Assembly (NCBI GenBank): GCA_016867655.1
Contig: VGJA01000010.1
Location: 1 to 13,309 of the forward strand
Direction: 5' to 3'
DNA length: 13,309 nt
Source of the DNA: Candidatus Altarchaeales archaeon
GTDB taxonomy: Archaea; Altiarchaeota; Altiarchaeia; IMC4; SCGC-AAA252-I15
Under the pieces are notes generated by a model. It saw only the letters and a program-made list of their open reading frames with translations, was not told the DNA's origin and did no database searches. Both the position numbers and the translations under genes were made by a program. Shown here one piece after another: positions 6,410 through 13,098 of the stretch. Position 1 is the stretch's first letter. Each line of letters begins with the position of its first letter.

Positions 6410-6575
6410 GCAGCGTCCGTATTTTTGCTTCTAGCTTGCATGCATGTTTGCTCTACATTATGCCTGCAGCGTTCGTATTTCCTGCCTCCAGTCAGCATGC
6501 ATGCCCTATGTTCTGGCCTGCAGCGTTCGTATTTTCAGCATCCAACCGGCATGCTTGTTTGCTCTGCATTATATA
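6410..6575. repeat. Three degenerate ~55-bp tandem repeats upstream of DUF373 gene
   Basis: The units start at 6410, 6466 and 6520 (56, 54 and about 56 bp). Each begins GCAGCGT(C/T)CGTATTT, has GCATGC(ATG) in the middle, and units 1 and 3 share TTTGCTCT-CATTAT near the end. The end of the third unit becomes the TATA box TTATATATA (6569-6577). The units are too long, too degenerate and too directly adjacent to be CRISPR. Confidence 0.8.
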
Positions 6576-6611
6576 TAGGAAAGTTGATATGTTTTATTAC
6601 ATAAGGGGAGG
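6569..6611 (+). promoter_or_regulatory. DUF373 gene promoter and Shine-Dalgarno site
   Basis: The TATA box TTATATATA (6569-6577) predicts a start near 6600. A purine run AGGGGAGG (6604-6611) touches the ATG at 6612 with no spacer, closer than the 5 nt seen before other genes here. So it may act poorly as a Shine-Dalgarno site, or the mRNA may be almost leaderless. Confidence 0.5.
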
Positions 6612-7859
6612 ATGAAGCCGATAGTCTTGTGCATCGACAGGGACGACGACATAGGTCGTAAAACAAAAACCCAGGGGCCGATTGTAGGTGTTGAAAAGAA
6701 CCTGGAGGTAGCCCAGGCTCTGGGTTTGGCTGACCCTGAGGACACGGACGTGAACGCAATCTTTGGTGCAGTAAAGACCGCGAAAGAATTGGGCACTGAA
6801 GTCGTGACTTTGACTGGGGACTTCAAGGTTGGAGTAATATCTGACGCAAAGTTGATCAAACAGCTGGAGGAGGTCATGAAAAAGATGAACCCGAGTTCTG
6901 TGATTCTTGTGTCAGACGGCGCTGAGGACGAGCAGATTATTCCCATAATACAGTCGAGGATTAAGATTGATTCGGTGCAGACGGTTATAGTGAGGCAGAG
7001 CAAGGAATTGGAGAAGGCGTATTTCAAGATAATACATTTCATCAGGGAGATTTCAAAGCATCCTGATGTTGCAAGACTGATTTTCGCAATGCCGGGAGTT
7101 GCTTTGGTTTTGCTTGCCATAGGCGGTTTGAAGGCCTTGAGTTTAATAATGGGCGTCGTCGGCGCTTACTTGATATTGAAAGGATTAGGCTTTGAGGAGG
7201 AGTTTTTCGACAGGATGCTGAATTTCATAAAGTCTTTGTCTTCGGAAAGAGTCAGCGCGTTGATTTACCTGGTCAGCGCGGTGATGCTCATCTTTGGAGT
7301 GTTGACGTTCCAAGGCGACTTGGGCAGAAACTCGCTTACTGTGTATGAAATGCTTTCGTCTGTGGACAGAATTTCCTCGTTCATACTGAACTCCAGTTCA
7401 ATAGACTTGATTGCGCTGTCTTTGATTGCAGGCATGCTCGGCAGGATTATAGACGAGTATGCAGGCAAAAACTACTTGAAGATAAGGAAATACCTGATGC
7501 TCCTGGCTTTGGTCATACTTGTGAGGGTGATACTCCAGTCTGGAGCCAGCTTCATAGAAAACCCTGAAATCTACGGGCTGACAAACTTCATATCCAACAT
7601 GGTTCTGGGAGTGGTTGCCTTTATAGTGTGGATTAAGCTGACCGAATACTGGTTCATCAACGAGATAAACATCATGAAGAATGTGATAAAGGACTTGCTT
7701 GGGAAGGACGTTTATGGACTGGACAACAAGCCGATTGGAAAAGTGTCCAAGGTGATTCTGGAAGGCTTGGAGCTGAGCGCTCTAAAGATTGGCAGACGCG
7801 TAATAGCCAGAAAAGACATAATAGAAACGGGGACTGTGATAAGGGTTAATGCTAAATAG
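6612..7859 (+). CDS. DUF373 family membrane protein
   Basis: A 415-residue archaeal membrane protein of unknown function. The N-terminus MKPIVLCIDRDDDIG, then GPIVGVEKNL and the acidic DPEDTDVNAIF stretch, is the DUF373 signature; residues 1-150 form a soluble alpha/beta domain (VILVSDGAEDEQIIPII at about 97-113). Five or six membrane segments follow (about 156-172, 174-194, 215-233, 262-280, 294-310, 322-346). The soluble C-terminus (365-415) has the strand pattern of a PRC-barrel (DVYGLDNKPIGKVSKVI..ALKIG..VIARKDIIE..TVIRV). It is transcribed alone from the promoter next to the tandem repeats. The conserved acidic N-terminal motif hints at a nucleotide- or metal-binding role, but none is demonstrated. 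Confidence 0.9.
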   Translation: MKPIVLCIDRDDDIGRKTKTQGPIVGVEKNLEVAQALGLADPEDTDVNAIFGAVKTAKELGTEVVTLTGDFKVGVISDAKLIKQLEEVMKKMNPSSVILVSDGAEDEQIIPIIQSRIKIDSVQTVIVRQSKELEKAYFKIIHFIREISKHPDVARLIFAMPGVALVLLAIGGLKALSLIMGVVGAYLILKGLGFEEEFFDRMLNFIKSLSSERVSALIYLVSAVMLIFGVLTFQGDLGRNSLTVYEMLSSVDRISSFILNSSSIDLIALSLIAGMLGRIIDEYAGKNYLKIRKYLMLLALVILVRVILQSGASFIENPEIYGLTNFISNMVLGVVAFIVWIKLTEYWFINEINIMKNVIKDLLGKDVYGLDNKPIGKVSKVILEGLELSALKIGRRVIARKDIIETGTVIRVNAK

Positions 7860-7997
7860 GTGGTTTTCGGTTTTCAGTCTTCGGTTTCTCCCTCTCGGGG
7901 TGTGCCTCATATGGCACATGCACCTGGCGAAGGTGCACCTGCGGGACAAGTTTCCGCGGTTTTCACGGTTTCCGCGGCTTACAGTTTTCAGAGTTAG
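7860..7997. repeat. Convergent spacer: GGTTTTC-type repeats and hairpins
   Basis: The spacer lies between two converging genes. It holds GGTTTTC-like units at both sides (about 7862-7888 and 7950-7997, including two CCGCGG sites) and, between them, hairpins TGTGCC-TCATAT-GGCACA (7901-7918) and TGCACCT-GGCGA-AGGTGCA (7919-7937), the latter overlapping the palindrome AGGTGCACCT (7931-7940). Bases 7998-8044 show nothing notable. Likely termination or a repeat element; the role is inferred. Confidence 0.55.
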
Positions 7998-8044
7998 GCA
8001 CTACATTTCCTTTTCAACACAGCCAAAACCAAAGCCAATTTACC

Positions 8045-8530
8045 TTAGATTTCAGCCAGTATCACAGTGTAGTTTTTTCCGTAGAATTTGGCGCAGGCTG
8101 GGCAGGTGGTGTAGAAAAAATACATTTTTTTCAAAACCTTGTTTTTGGATTTCACGTATTCCTGCATTTCCTTCGCCCACTTGCCTGCGTCTTTGTAGTG
8201 GCCTTCGAACACTTTGGTGAGGAAGGTGCCTGACATTTTCACCATCTCTGCTCCGGGAACTTCTCTGGCGACTGCGATGTAGATGTCTATGTTCCAAAGA
8301 CTTTTTTCGTCTGTGAACATCAATGGCTCTGGCGGTAGCGCATTTGCATTCTTGATTTTTTCTGTGTTCCGAACTATGACGCCTCCGAAGTTCAAGGGTA
8401 TGTGCAAAAAGCTTTTCACTTGGTCTTTCAGGAACAGCTTGTCCTTCCATGTGATTTCCTTCTCGTTCCAGGGTTCTGGGTTGAACCTAGGGCAGCAGCC
8501 TGTTTCAGAGTCTTCATACAGTTTGTCCAT
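8045..8530 (-). CDS. Conserved hypothetical protein with C-terminal CxxC, valS operon
   Basis: Soluble protein, 161 residues from the ATG at 8530. It resembles a widespread uncharacterised bacterial/archaeal family with CCP.F.P.PW near the N-terminus, PLNFGGV, LWN(I/M)D(I/L)Y(I/L)AV, SGTFL(T/S)KV(F/Y)EG.(Y/F)KD and YTTCPACAKFYGKNYVV-like end. Four cysteines occur as a CC pair and a CxxC, consistent with metal or redox chemistry (inference). The strand pattern around KVFEGHYKDAGKW recalls GyrI-like folds, with low certainty. A GTG at 8539, directly after the valS TAG, would add three residues. I prefer the ATG at 8530 because AGGTGA spans the valS stop and lies 5 nt upstream of it, indicating translational coupling to valS. 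Confidence 0.75.
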   Translation of the reverse strand: MDKLYEDSETGCCPRFNPEPWNEKEITWKDKLFLKDQVKSFLHIPLNFGGVIVRNTEKIKNANALPPEPLMFTDEKSLWNIDIYIAVAREVPGAEMVKMSGTFLTKVFEGHYKDAGKWAKEMQEYVKSKNKVLKKMYFFYTTCPACAKFYGKNYTVILAEI

Positions 8531-8539
8531 TTCAGTCAC

Positions 8540-10969
8540 CTATTTTTTGAATAATACTTCGCATGCGTCTGTTTCCCCTGTTTTTATCTCGATTTCCTTT
8601 ATTTTGCCTGTGTTTTTAACGTCCTCCAGGACTTTTTCCAGGAGTTCTTTTTTATCTTCTGGCACTTTCAATACCGCTTTTTCTATTTCAGCGCTCAGCG
8701 GCATGCTTGCATTGGATTTCGCCTTTCGGATTAAAGCAATGAGTTCAACTGCGAGGTCGCCTGATGCTTCAGCCTTCTCGTCCTCGAATTCTTTGCCGAA
8801 AGCAGGCCAGATTGTGTTGTGTATCGACTTTTCTTTCTCGGTCTTGCGGTAGCATTCTTGGTAGATTTCTTCTGTTATGTGTGGCATTATTGGAGCCATC
8901 AGTTTCAATATGGCAAGCAGGCTGTGGTAGAGGGTGTATTGCACTGCCCTCCTAGATTCATTACCATAGACTTCAGGCTTGTAGAGCCGGTGCTTTATCA
9001 TCTCAAGGTAGTAGTCGCAGAACGTCAGCCAGAAATATTTTTCGGTGTCGGCTTTCGTGTGCGAGTATTCGTATTGTTCGAAGGATTCGGTTGCAGTGTC
9101 AACCACTTTCTTTAGTTTAGCGAGAAGCCATTGGTCTATGACTTGGAGTTCAGGCTTTTTTTCTTTTGGATTAAAGTCTTCAAGGTGCATGAAAACGAAC
9201 TTGCTTGCGTTCCAAAGCTTGTTGAGGTATTTCTGGCCTGTCACCAGCTCTTTTTCCAGGAAAGGAAGGTCTTCGCCCAATTTGCTGCTGGCAGCCCAAA
9301 AGCGCAGTGCGTCAGCGCTGTATTTTACAATCATCTCCTGGGGTTCTATCACATTGCCCTTGCTTTTGCTCATCTTCTTGCCGTGAGGGTCTTGAGCATG
9401 GCCTGAGATGACAACGTCTTTCCAGGGGTTGACTCTGTCGTGCATTCTCGACTTCACGACTGTGTTGAAAAGCCAGAACGTTATGATGTCATGAGCCTGC
9501 GGTCTTAAGCTCATTGGATAAAGTTTTTTGTATATTGGATGGCCTTTATACAATTCCACTGAAAGCTTTGGCGTCAGTGACGAAGTGGCCCAGGTGTCCA
9601 AAACGTCTTTCTCTGGCTCGAATTCACTGCAACCGCATTTCGAGCATTTTTCAACCGGAGGCTTGCTAGTCAACGGGTCCACAGGCAAGTCTTCTTCTCT
9701 GGCAAGAATTATTTCATCGCATTTTTTGCAATACCAAACCGGGAACGGAACTCCGAAATAGCGTTGTCTTGAAATCAGCCAATCCCAAGCCAAACCTTTA
9801 ACCCAGTGGTCATAGCGGTGGCGCATGTGTTCTGGAAACCAGCGGAGTTGTTCGCCCCAGATGACCATTTCGTCTTTCAAGTCCAGGTATCTGATGAACC
9901 ATTGCTTGCTTTTCAAGTATTCTATTTCAGTTCCGCAGCGTTCGTGAACGTTCACTGCGTGAGTTATCGCCTTCTGGCTGACAAGCAAGCCGGCGTTCTT
10001 CAAGTCTTCTATAATCTGTTTTCTGGCTGCAGCAATCTTCAAACCCTGGTATTTGCCGGCCAGTGCCGTAAGGCGGCCGTCAACTCCGATAGCCTCTCTT
10101 ATGGGTAGATTGTGGGCTTTCTGCCATTCCATGTCAGTCTGGTCTCCGAAAGTGCAGCACATGACGATTCCAGTGCCTTTTTCAGGGTCTGCCCTTTCAT
10201 CAGGCAGTATGGGAACTTCCATGTCAAACAAAGGCACTCTAGCTTTCTTACCCTCCAAACTTTGGTATCTACTATCTGAGGGATGATAGAAGACTGCAAC
10301 GCAAGCTGGCAATAATTCAGGCCTTGTCGTTGCTATTACCAAGTCTCTAGCGTCTACTTTGAAGACTATGTCGTTGAATGAGGACTGCAGTTCTTTGTCT
10401 GCGCACTCGACCTGGCTGATTCCAGTCTGGCATTCAGGACACCACATTGTAGGAGCTTCTTTCCTGTATTCCCTGCCGTCTTTATACAAGTCTAAAAAAG
10501 ATTTCTGAGATATCTTCTGGCAGTGTTCGTTGATGGTGGTGTAGAAAATCCTCCAGTCGCAGCTCATGCCAATCCTCTTCCAGTCTGAAATGTATTTAGG
10601 CCTTAATTCTTCTTCCAAAGTCTTCAGGCAAAGCTTGACGAAATCAGCCCGGTTCATGTCTCTGGCTCTGACATTCTTCATCTTTTCCACCAGTCTTTCA
10701 GTGGGAATGCCGTTGTCGTCAGTGCCAAACGGGTAGAATATGCTGAAGCCTTGCATTCTTTTAAACCTTACTATGAAATCCTGCTGCGAGTAGGAGAAAG
10801 CATGGCCAAGGTGCATTTTGCCTGAAACCGTCGGCGGCGGAGTGTCTACTGAATAAACCTCTCGGGTTGAATCTGGATTAAACCAGTAGACTCCCTCATC
10901 CTCCCAAAACTTCTGCCAGCGAGGTTCTGAAACCTTAGGGTCGTAATTCTTGTCCACTTTGAAAAACAC
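8540..10969 (-). CDS. valS: Valyl-tRNA synthetase
   Basis: Class Ia synthetase that charges tRNA-Val. The 809-residue protein has the HIGH-type motif HLGH (53-56, within PPPTVSGKMHLGH) and KMSKS (532-536). The CP1 editing domain includes the TTRPE motif (214-218), which hydrolyses mischarged Thr-tRNA. Paired cysteines WCPEC (177, 180), YCKKC (414, 417) and CSKCGC (442-447) are likely zinc knuckles. An anticodon-binding helical domain occupies about 620-780. It lacks the long C-terminal coiled coil of bacterial ValRS and is of archaeal type. The start is a GTG at 10969, 16 nt after the DUF192 stop; a GTG at 10957 is an alternative, with AGGTG 9 nt ahead. Third gene of the leftward operon. Confidence 0.95.
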   Translation of the reverse strand: MFFKVDKNYDPKVSEPRWQKFWEDEGVYWFNPDSTREVYSVDTPPPTVSGKMHLGHAFSYSQQDFIVRFKRMQGFSIFYPFGTDDNGIPTERLVEKMKNVRARDMNRADFVKLCLKTLEEELRPKYISDWKRIGMSCDWRIFYTTINEHCQKISQKSFLDLYKDGREYRKEAPTMWCPECQTGISQVECADKELQSSFNDIVFKVDARDLVIATTRPELLPACVAVFYHPSDSRYQSLEGKKARVPLFDMEVPILPDERADPEKGTGIVMCCTFGDQTDMEWQKAHNLPIREAIGVDGRLTALAGKYQGLKIAAARKQIIEDLKNAGLLVSQKAITHAVNVHERCGTEIEYLKSKQWFIRYLDLKDEMVIWGEQLRWFPEHMRHRYDHWVKGLAWDWLISRQRYFGVPFPVWYCKKCDEIILAREEDLPVDPLTSKPPVEKCSKCGCSEFEPEKDVLDTWATSSLTPKLSVELYKGHPIYKKLYPMSLRPQAHDIITFWLFNTVVKSRMHDRVNPWKDVVISGHAQDPHGKKMSKSKGNVIEPQEMIVKYSADALRFWAASSKLGEDLPFLEKELVTGQKYLNKLWNASKFVFMHLEDFNPKEKKPELQVIDQWLLAKLKKVVDTATESFEQYEYSHTKADTEKYFWLTFCDYYLEMIKHRLYKPEVYGNESRRAVQYTLYHSLLAILKLMAPIMPHITEEIYQECYRKTEKEKSIHNTIWPAFGKEFEDEKAEASGDLAVELIALIRKAKSNASMPLSAEIEKAVLKVPEDKKELLEKVLEDVKNTGKIKEIEIKTGETDACEVLFKK

Positions 10970-10985
10970 CTGTGGTTTAAGGTAT

Positions 10986-11447
10986 TCAACTAGACGGATA
11001 AAAATCGAATGTTGCTTTATCGCCTACGGCAAGCCCTATTTCATTCGCCACGCCGGCATTCAATTCTAGAACGTATCTGGCCTTGGCGTCAGGTGTTATT
11101 GACTTGCAAGCTTCCGTCTTGCACGGCTGAACGTTCCTGCTCAGATACACAACGTCCATGCTCTCGTTAATCCATATTATGTCCAAGGGAATCAGCATGC
11201 CTTTCATCCAAAAGTTGTGTATGCCCTCGTCTTCAAGCATGAAAAGCATGCCCTTGTCGGAATCCAAATACTGCCGGTTCATCAATCCTTTAGCGCGCTC
11301 AAGAGGGGTTGAAGCCACTTCCACTGTGAAGCATTTTTCATTAAAGCAGGCTCTGCCGGTTTTAGAGTCATTGCAGCCGGACAAGAGAACCACAGCAGCC
11401 AGCATGCAAGCAATCAGTAGACTTTTTTGTCTTTCCTTTTCGACCAT
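10986..11447 (-). CDS. DUF192 family lipoprotein
   Basis: A 153-residue exported DUF192 protein. The N-terminal hydrophobic signal ends in a lipobox LSGC (C25), so it is probably a membrane-tethered lipoprotein. The family core is clear: ERAKGLMNR (51-58), DKGMLFM, then NFWMKGMLIPLDIIWI (78-93), which in the family forms a small beta-barrel of unknown function. Two extra cysteine pairs (C34/C39, C109/C114) could form disulfides outside the cell. The ATG at 11447 lies 34 nt inside the upstream deaminase gene, and valS begins 16 nt downstream, so it sits in one operon with cytosolic enzymes with no obvious shared pathway. Confidence 0.88.
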   Translation of the reverse strand: MVEKERQKSLLIACMLAAVVLLSGCNDSKTGRACFNEKCFTVEVASTPLERAKGLMNRQYLDSDKGMLFMLEDEGIHNFWMKGMLIPLDIIWINESMDVVYLSRNVQPCKTEACKSITPDAKARYVLELNAGVANEIGLAVGDKATFDFYPSS

Positions 11448-11908
11448 TGTTTAAACAACTCCAAAGCTTCTTCTCTCATGAAGCCGCCTAAAATCTTGAC
11501 TGGACTGCAGCCGAATTCCTTCATGTCTGCGTTGCAGATTTTCAGTTCGCTGAAGCCTGCTTTTTTCGCATCAAGTATGGTGGCTCCGTATATTATCTTG
11601 TCTATTTTAGCCCAGTGTATGGCGCTAAAGCACATGGGACAGGGCTCGCAGGTGGAGTAGATGACGCAGTTTTCAAGGTTTACAGTTTTTCCCCTGCCGG
11701 GGATCCTGCGGGACAGTTTTCGGCAGGCTTGCCGTATGGCATTAATCTCAGCGTGCGCTGTTATGTCAGTGTCTTTCCAGACTGTGTTGTGCGCGCAGGA
11801 GACTATTTTGCCGTCTTTTACTATGCAGGCTCCGAAAGGGGTTTGGCCTTTTTTAATCCCTTCCTTTGTCTTGGCAACCGCAGCCTTCATGAAAGTTTCG
11901 TCTGACAT
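11414..11908 (-). CDS. Nucleoside/guanine deaminase family enzyme (CDA fold)
   Basis: Zinc-dependent deaminase of the cytidine/deoxycytidylate deaminase fold, 164 residues from the ATG at 11908. The zinc and proton-transfer residues are present: H52 and E54 (AHAEINAIRQAC), C90 and C93 (CEPCPMC). The overall layout, PFGACIVKDGKIV, the IHWAKIDKIIYGA segment and the short KKVY end resemble guanine deaminase (GuaD), but TadA-like tRNA adenosine deaminase or another nucleobase deaminase is possible. The frame extends upstream to an ATG at 12016, but I choose 11908: its sequence (MSDETFMKAAV) matches the family N-terminus, and CTTTAAAG (11933-11940) lies about 28 nt upstream as a TATA box for a leaderless mRNA. 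First gene of the leftward operon. Confidence 0.85.
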   Translation of the reverse strand: MSDETFMKAAVAKTKEGIKKGQTPFGACIVKDGKIVSCAHNTVWKDTDITAHAEINAIRQACRKLSRRIPGRGKTVNLENCVIYSTCEPCPMCFSAIHWAKIDKIIYGATILDAKKAGFSELKICNADMKEFGCSPVKILGGFMREEALELFKQWSKRKDKKVY

Positions 11909-12033
11909 ATTGCTATATAATTTGCCTGCAAGCTTTAAAGCACGCGCGATGCAGGAGAAGGCAGAACCGCATATGTATTTTTCTGTGCAATGCTGCTGTT
12001 TTATATTCATTTCCATCCTATATTCATTTCATT
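11909..12033. promoter_or_regulatory. Divergent promoter region, deaminase operon and trpD
   Basis: Leftward, CTTTAAAG (11933-11940) lies about 28 nt before the deaminase ATG at 11908. Rightward, TTTTATAT (11999-12006) lies about 30 nt before the trpD ATG at 12034. Neither start has a Shine-Dalgarno site, so both mRNAs are probably leaderless. An A/T box also lies at 11913-11920, too close to 11908 to serve that start. Confidence 0.55.
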
Positions 12034-13053
12034 ATGATTGAACCGTTGATTCAAAAGCTGGTTGACAAACAGGATTTGACTGCTGAGGAGGCTGAGAAGG
12101 CCATGGAATTTTTGATGACTGCTCAGACTACTGACGCGCAGAACGCTGGCTTTCTGATTGCCTTGAGGATGAAAGGGGAAACGCCATTGGAGATTGCTTC
12201 CATGGCCAAGGTGATGAGAAAGCACGCTTCAAGCATCAAGCCTGATGTGAAAGGAATTCTTGTTGACACCTGCGGCACAGGAGGGGATAGAAAGGGAACC
12301 ATAAACGTTTCAAGCATTGCAATGTTCATCACTGCAGGCGCTGGAATCCCGGTGGCTAAGCACGGCAATAGGAGCGTGAGCAGCCAGTGCGGGAGCGCAG
12401 ACGTTCTTGAAGCATTAGGAGTGAAAGTAGACTTGCCTCCTGAAAAAGTGGAAAAATGCATTGAAGAAAACGGAGTCGGCTTCATGTTCGCCCCAGTCTT
12501 TCACACCTCAATGAAGAATGTCATGCCTGCAAGAAAACAGCTTGGAGTCAGAACAGTCTTCAACGTTCTCGGACCCTTGACTAATCCGGCTAACGCGCAA
12601 GGACAGATTATTGGAGTTTTCTCTGAAAGCCTGACTGAAAAGCTGGCTGAAGTGTTGAAATTATTGGGAGTTAAACGCGCTTTTGTCGTTCACGGCTTGG
12701 AAGGATTGGATGAGATATCTATTTCAGGCGAAACCAGGATTTCAGAACTGCATGAAGGCAAAATAAAAAATTATGCCGTGAAGCCAGAGGACTTTGGCTT
12801 GAAGAGAGCGAACATTGAGGAAATCAAAGGCTCAACCAAGGAAGAAAACGCAAGAATACTGAAAGATATACTGTCAGGCAGGGAAGAAGGAGCTAAACGA
12901 GACATAGCAGTCTTGAATGCTGCAGCAGCCATCGTCGCCGGAGGCAAAGCGAAAAATCTCAAGGAAGGCGTGCAGCTCGCCTTCAAATCAATTGAAAGCG
13001 GCGCGGCACTGGAAAAACTGAACCGACTGGTAGAGTACTCAAAGAAAGCTTGA
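12034..13053 (+). CDS. trpD: Anthranilate phosphoribosyltransferase
   Basis: Catalyses anthranilate + PRPP to phosphoribosyl-anthranilate, the second step of tryptophan synthesis from chorismate. The 339-residue protein has the normal length and motifs: DTCGTGGD (78-85, PRPP pyrophosphate loop), KHGNRSVSSQCGSADVLEAL (109-128), FMFAPVFH (150-157), RTVFNVLGPLTNPA (173-186) and HGLEGLDEIS (anthranilate/metal side). All are intact, so it is likely active. A thymidine or AMP phosphorylase is unlikely given CGTGGD and the GPLTNP signature. No other trp gene is adjacent; the flanking genes are a divergent deaminase and a downstream SPFH gene. Leaderless start inferred from the TATA at 11999-12006. 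Confidence 0.95.
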   Translation: MIEPLIQKLVDKQDLTAEEAEKAMEFLMTAQTTDAQNAGFLIALRMKGETPLEIASMAKVMRKHASSIKPDVKGILVDTCGTGGDRKGTINVSSIAMFITAGAGIPVAKHGNRSVSSQCGSADVLEALGVKVDLPPEKVEKCIEENGVGFMFAPVFHTSMKNVMPARKQLGVRTVFNVLGPLTNPANAQGQIIGVFSESLTEKLAEVLKLLGVKRAFVVHGLEGLDEISISGETRISELHEGKIKNYAVKPEDFGLKRANIEEIKGSTKEENARILKDILSGREEGAKRDIAVLNAAAAIVAGGKAKNLKEGVQLAFKSIESGAALEKLNRLVEYSKKA

Positions 13054-13085
13054 AACCATTTTTATACCTCATAAACTATACTTAA

Positions 13086-13093
13086 GGGAGGTG
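13086..13093 (+). promoter_or_regulatory. Strong Shine-Dalgarno site for SPFH gene
   Basis: GGGAGGTG closely complements the archaeal 16S rRNA 3' end and lies 5 nt before the ATG at 13099, fixing that start. An A/T-rich TTTTTATA (13059-13066) upstream could be a TATA box, but its expected start would clip this site, so read-through from trpD is also possible. Confidence 0.7.
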
Positions 13094-13098
13094 TGTTG

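Larger units (their letters stand above)
6037..6611. other. 575-base gene-free region with mobile-like element and tandem repeats
   Basis: No convincing gene or RNA was found here. From left to right it holds a T-rich terminator (about 6041-6064), unassigned sequence (6065-6200), a 92-bp inverted-repeat element flanked by TAA (6201-6298), unassigned sequence with a small AACTCC/GGAGTT hairpin (6379-6394), three ~55-bp tandem repeats (6410-6575) and the DUF373 promoter. A reading frame through the repeats (6337-6615) is discounted because the repeat units differ by lengths that are not multiples of three. Confidence 0.6.

Noticed and set aside
6410..6575. Possible CRISPR array
   Set aside because: Units are directly adjacent with no unique spacers, are degenerate, and number only three.
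6037..6611. tRNA or riboswitch in the large gene-free region
   Set aside because: No cloverleaf, T-arm GTTCGA-type or CCA-type end, and no recognisable aptamer core was seen.
6337..6615. 92-codon frame through the 55-bp tandem repeats
   Set aside because: The first repeat unit is read in a different frame from the next two, units differ by non-triplet lengths, and no ribosome site or promoter precedes it.
8283..9406. Long plus-strand frames opposite valS
   Set aside because: Antisense shadows of a clear ValRS coding sequence; translations look like low-complexity Ser/Phe-rich sequence.
11414..12016. Longer deaminase start at 12016 (200 residues)
   Set aside because: The extra 36 residues do not match the family, and the TATA spacing favours the ATG at 11908.
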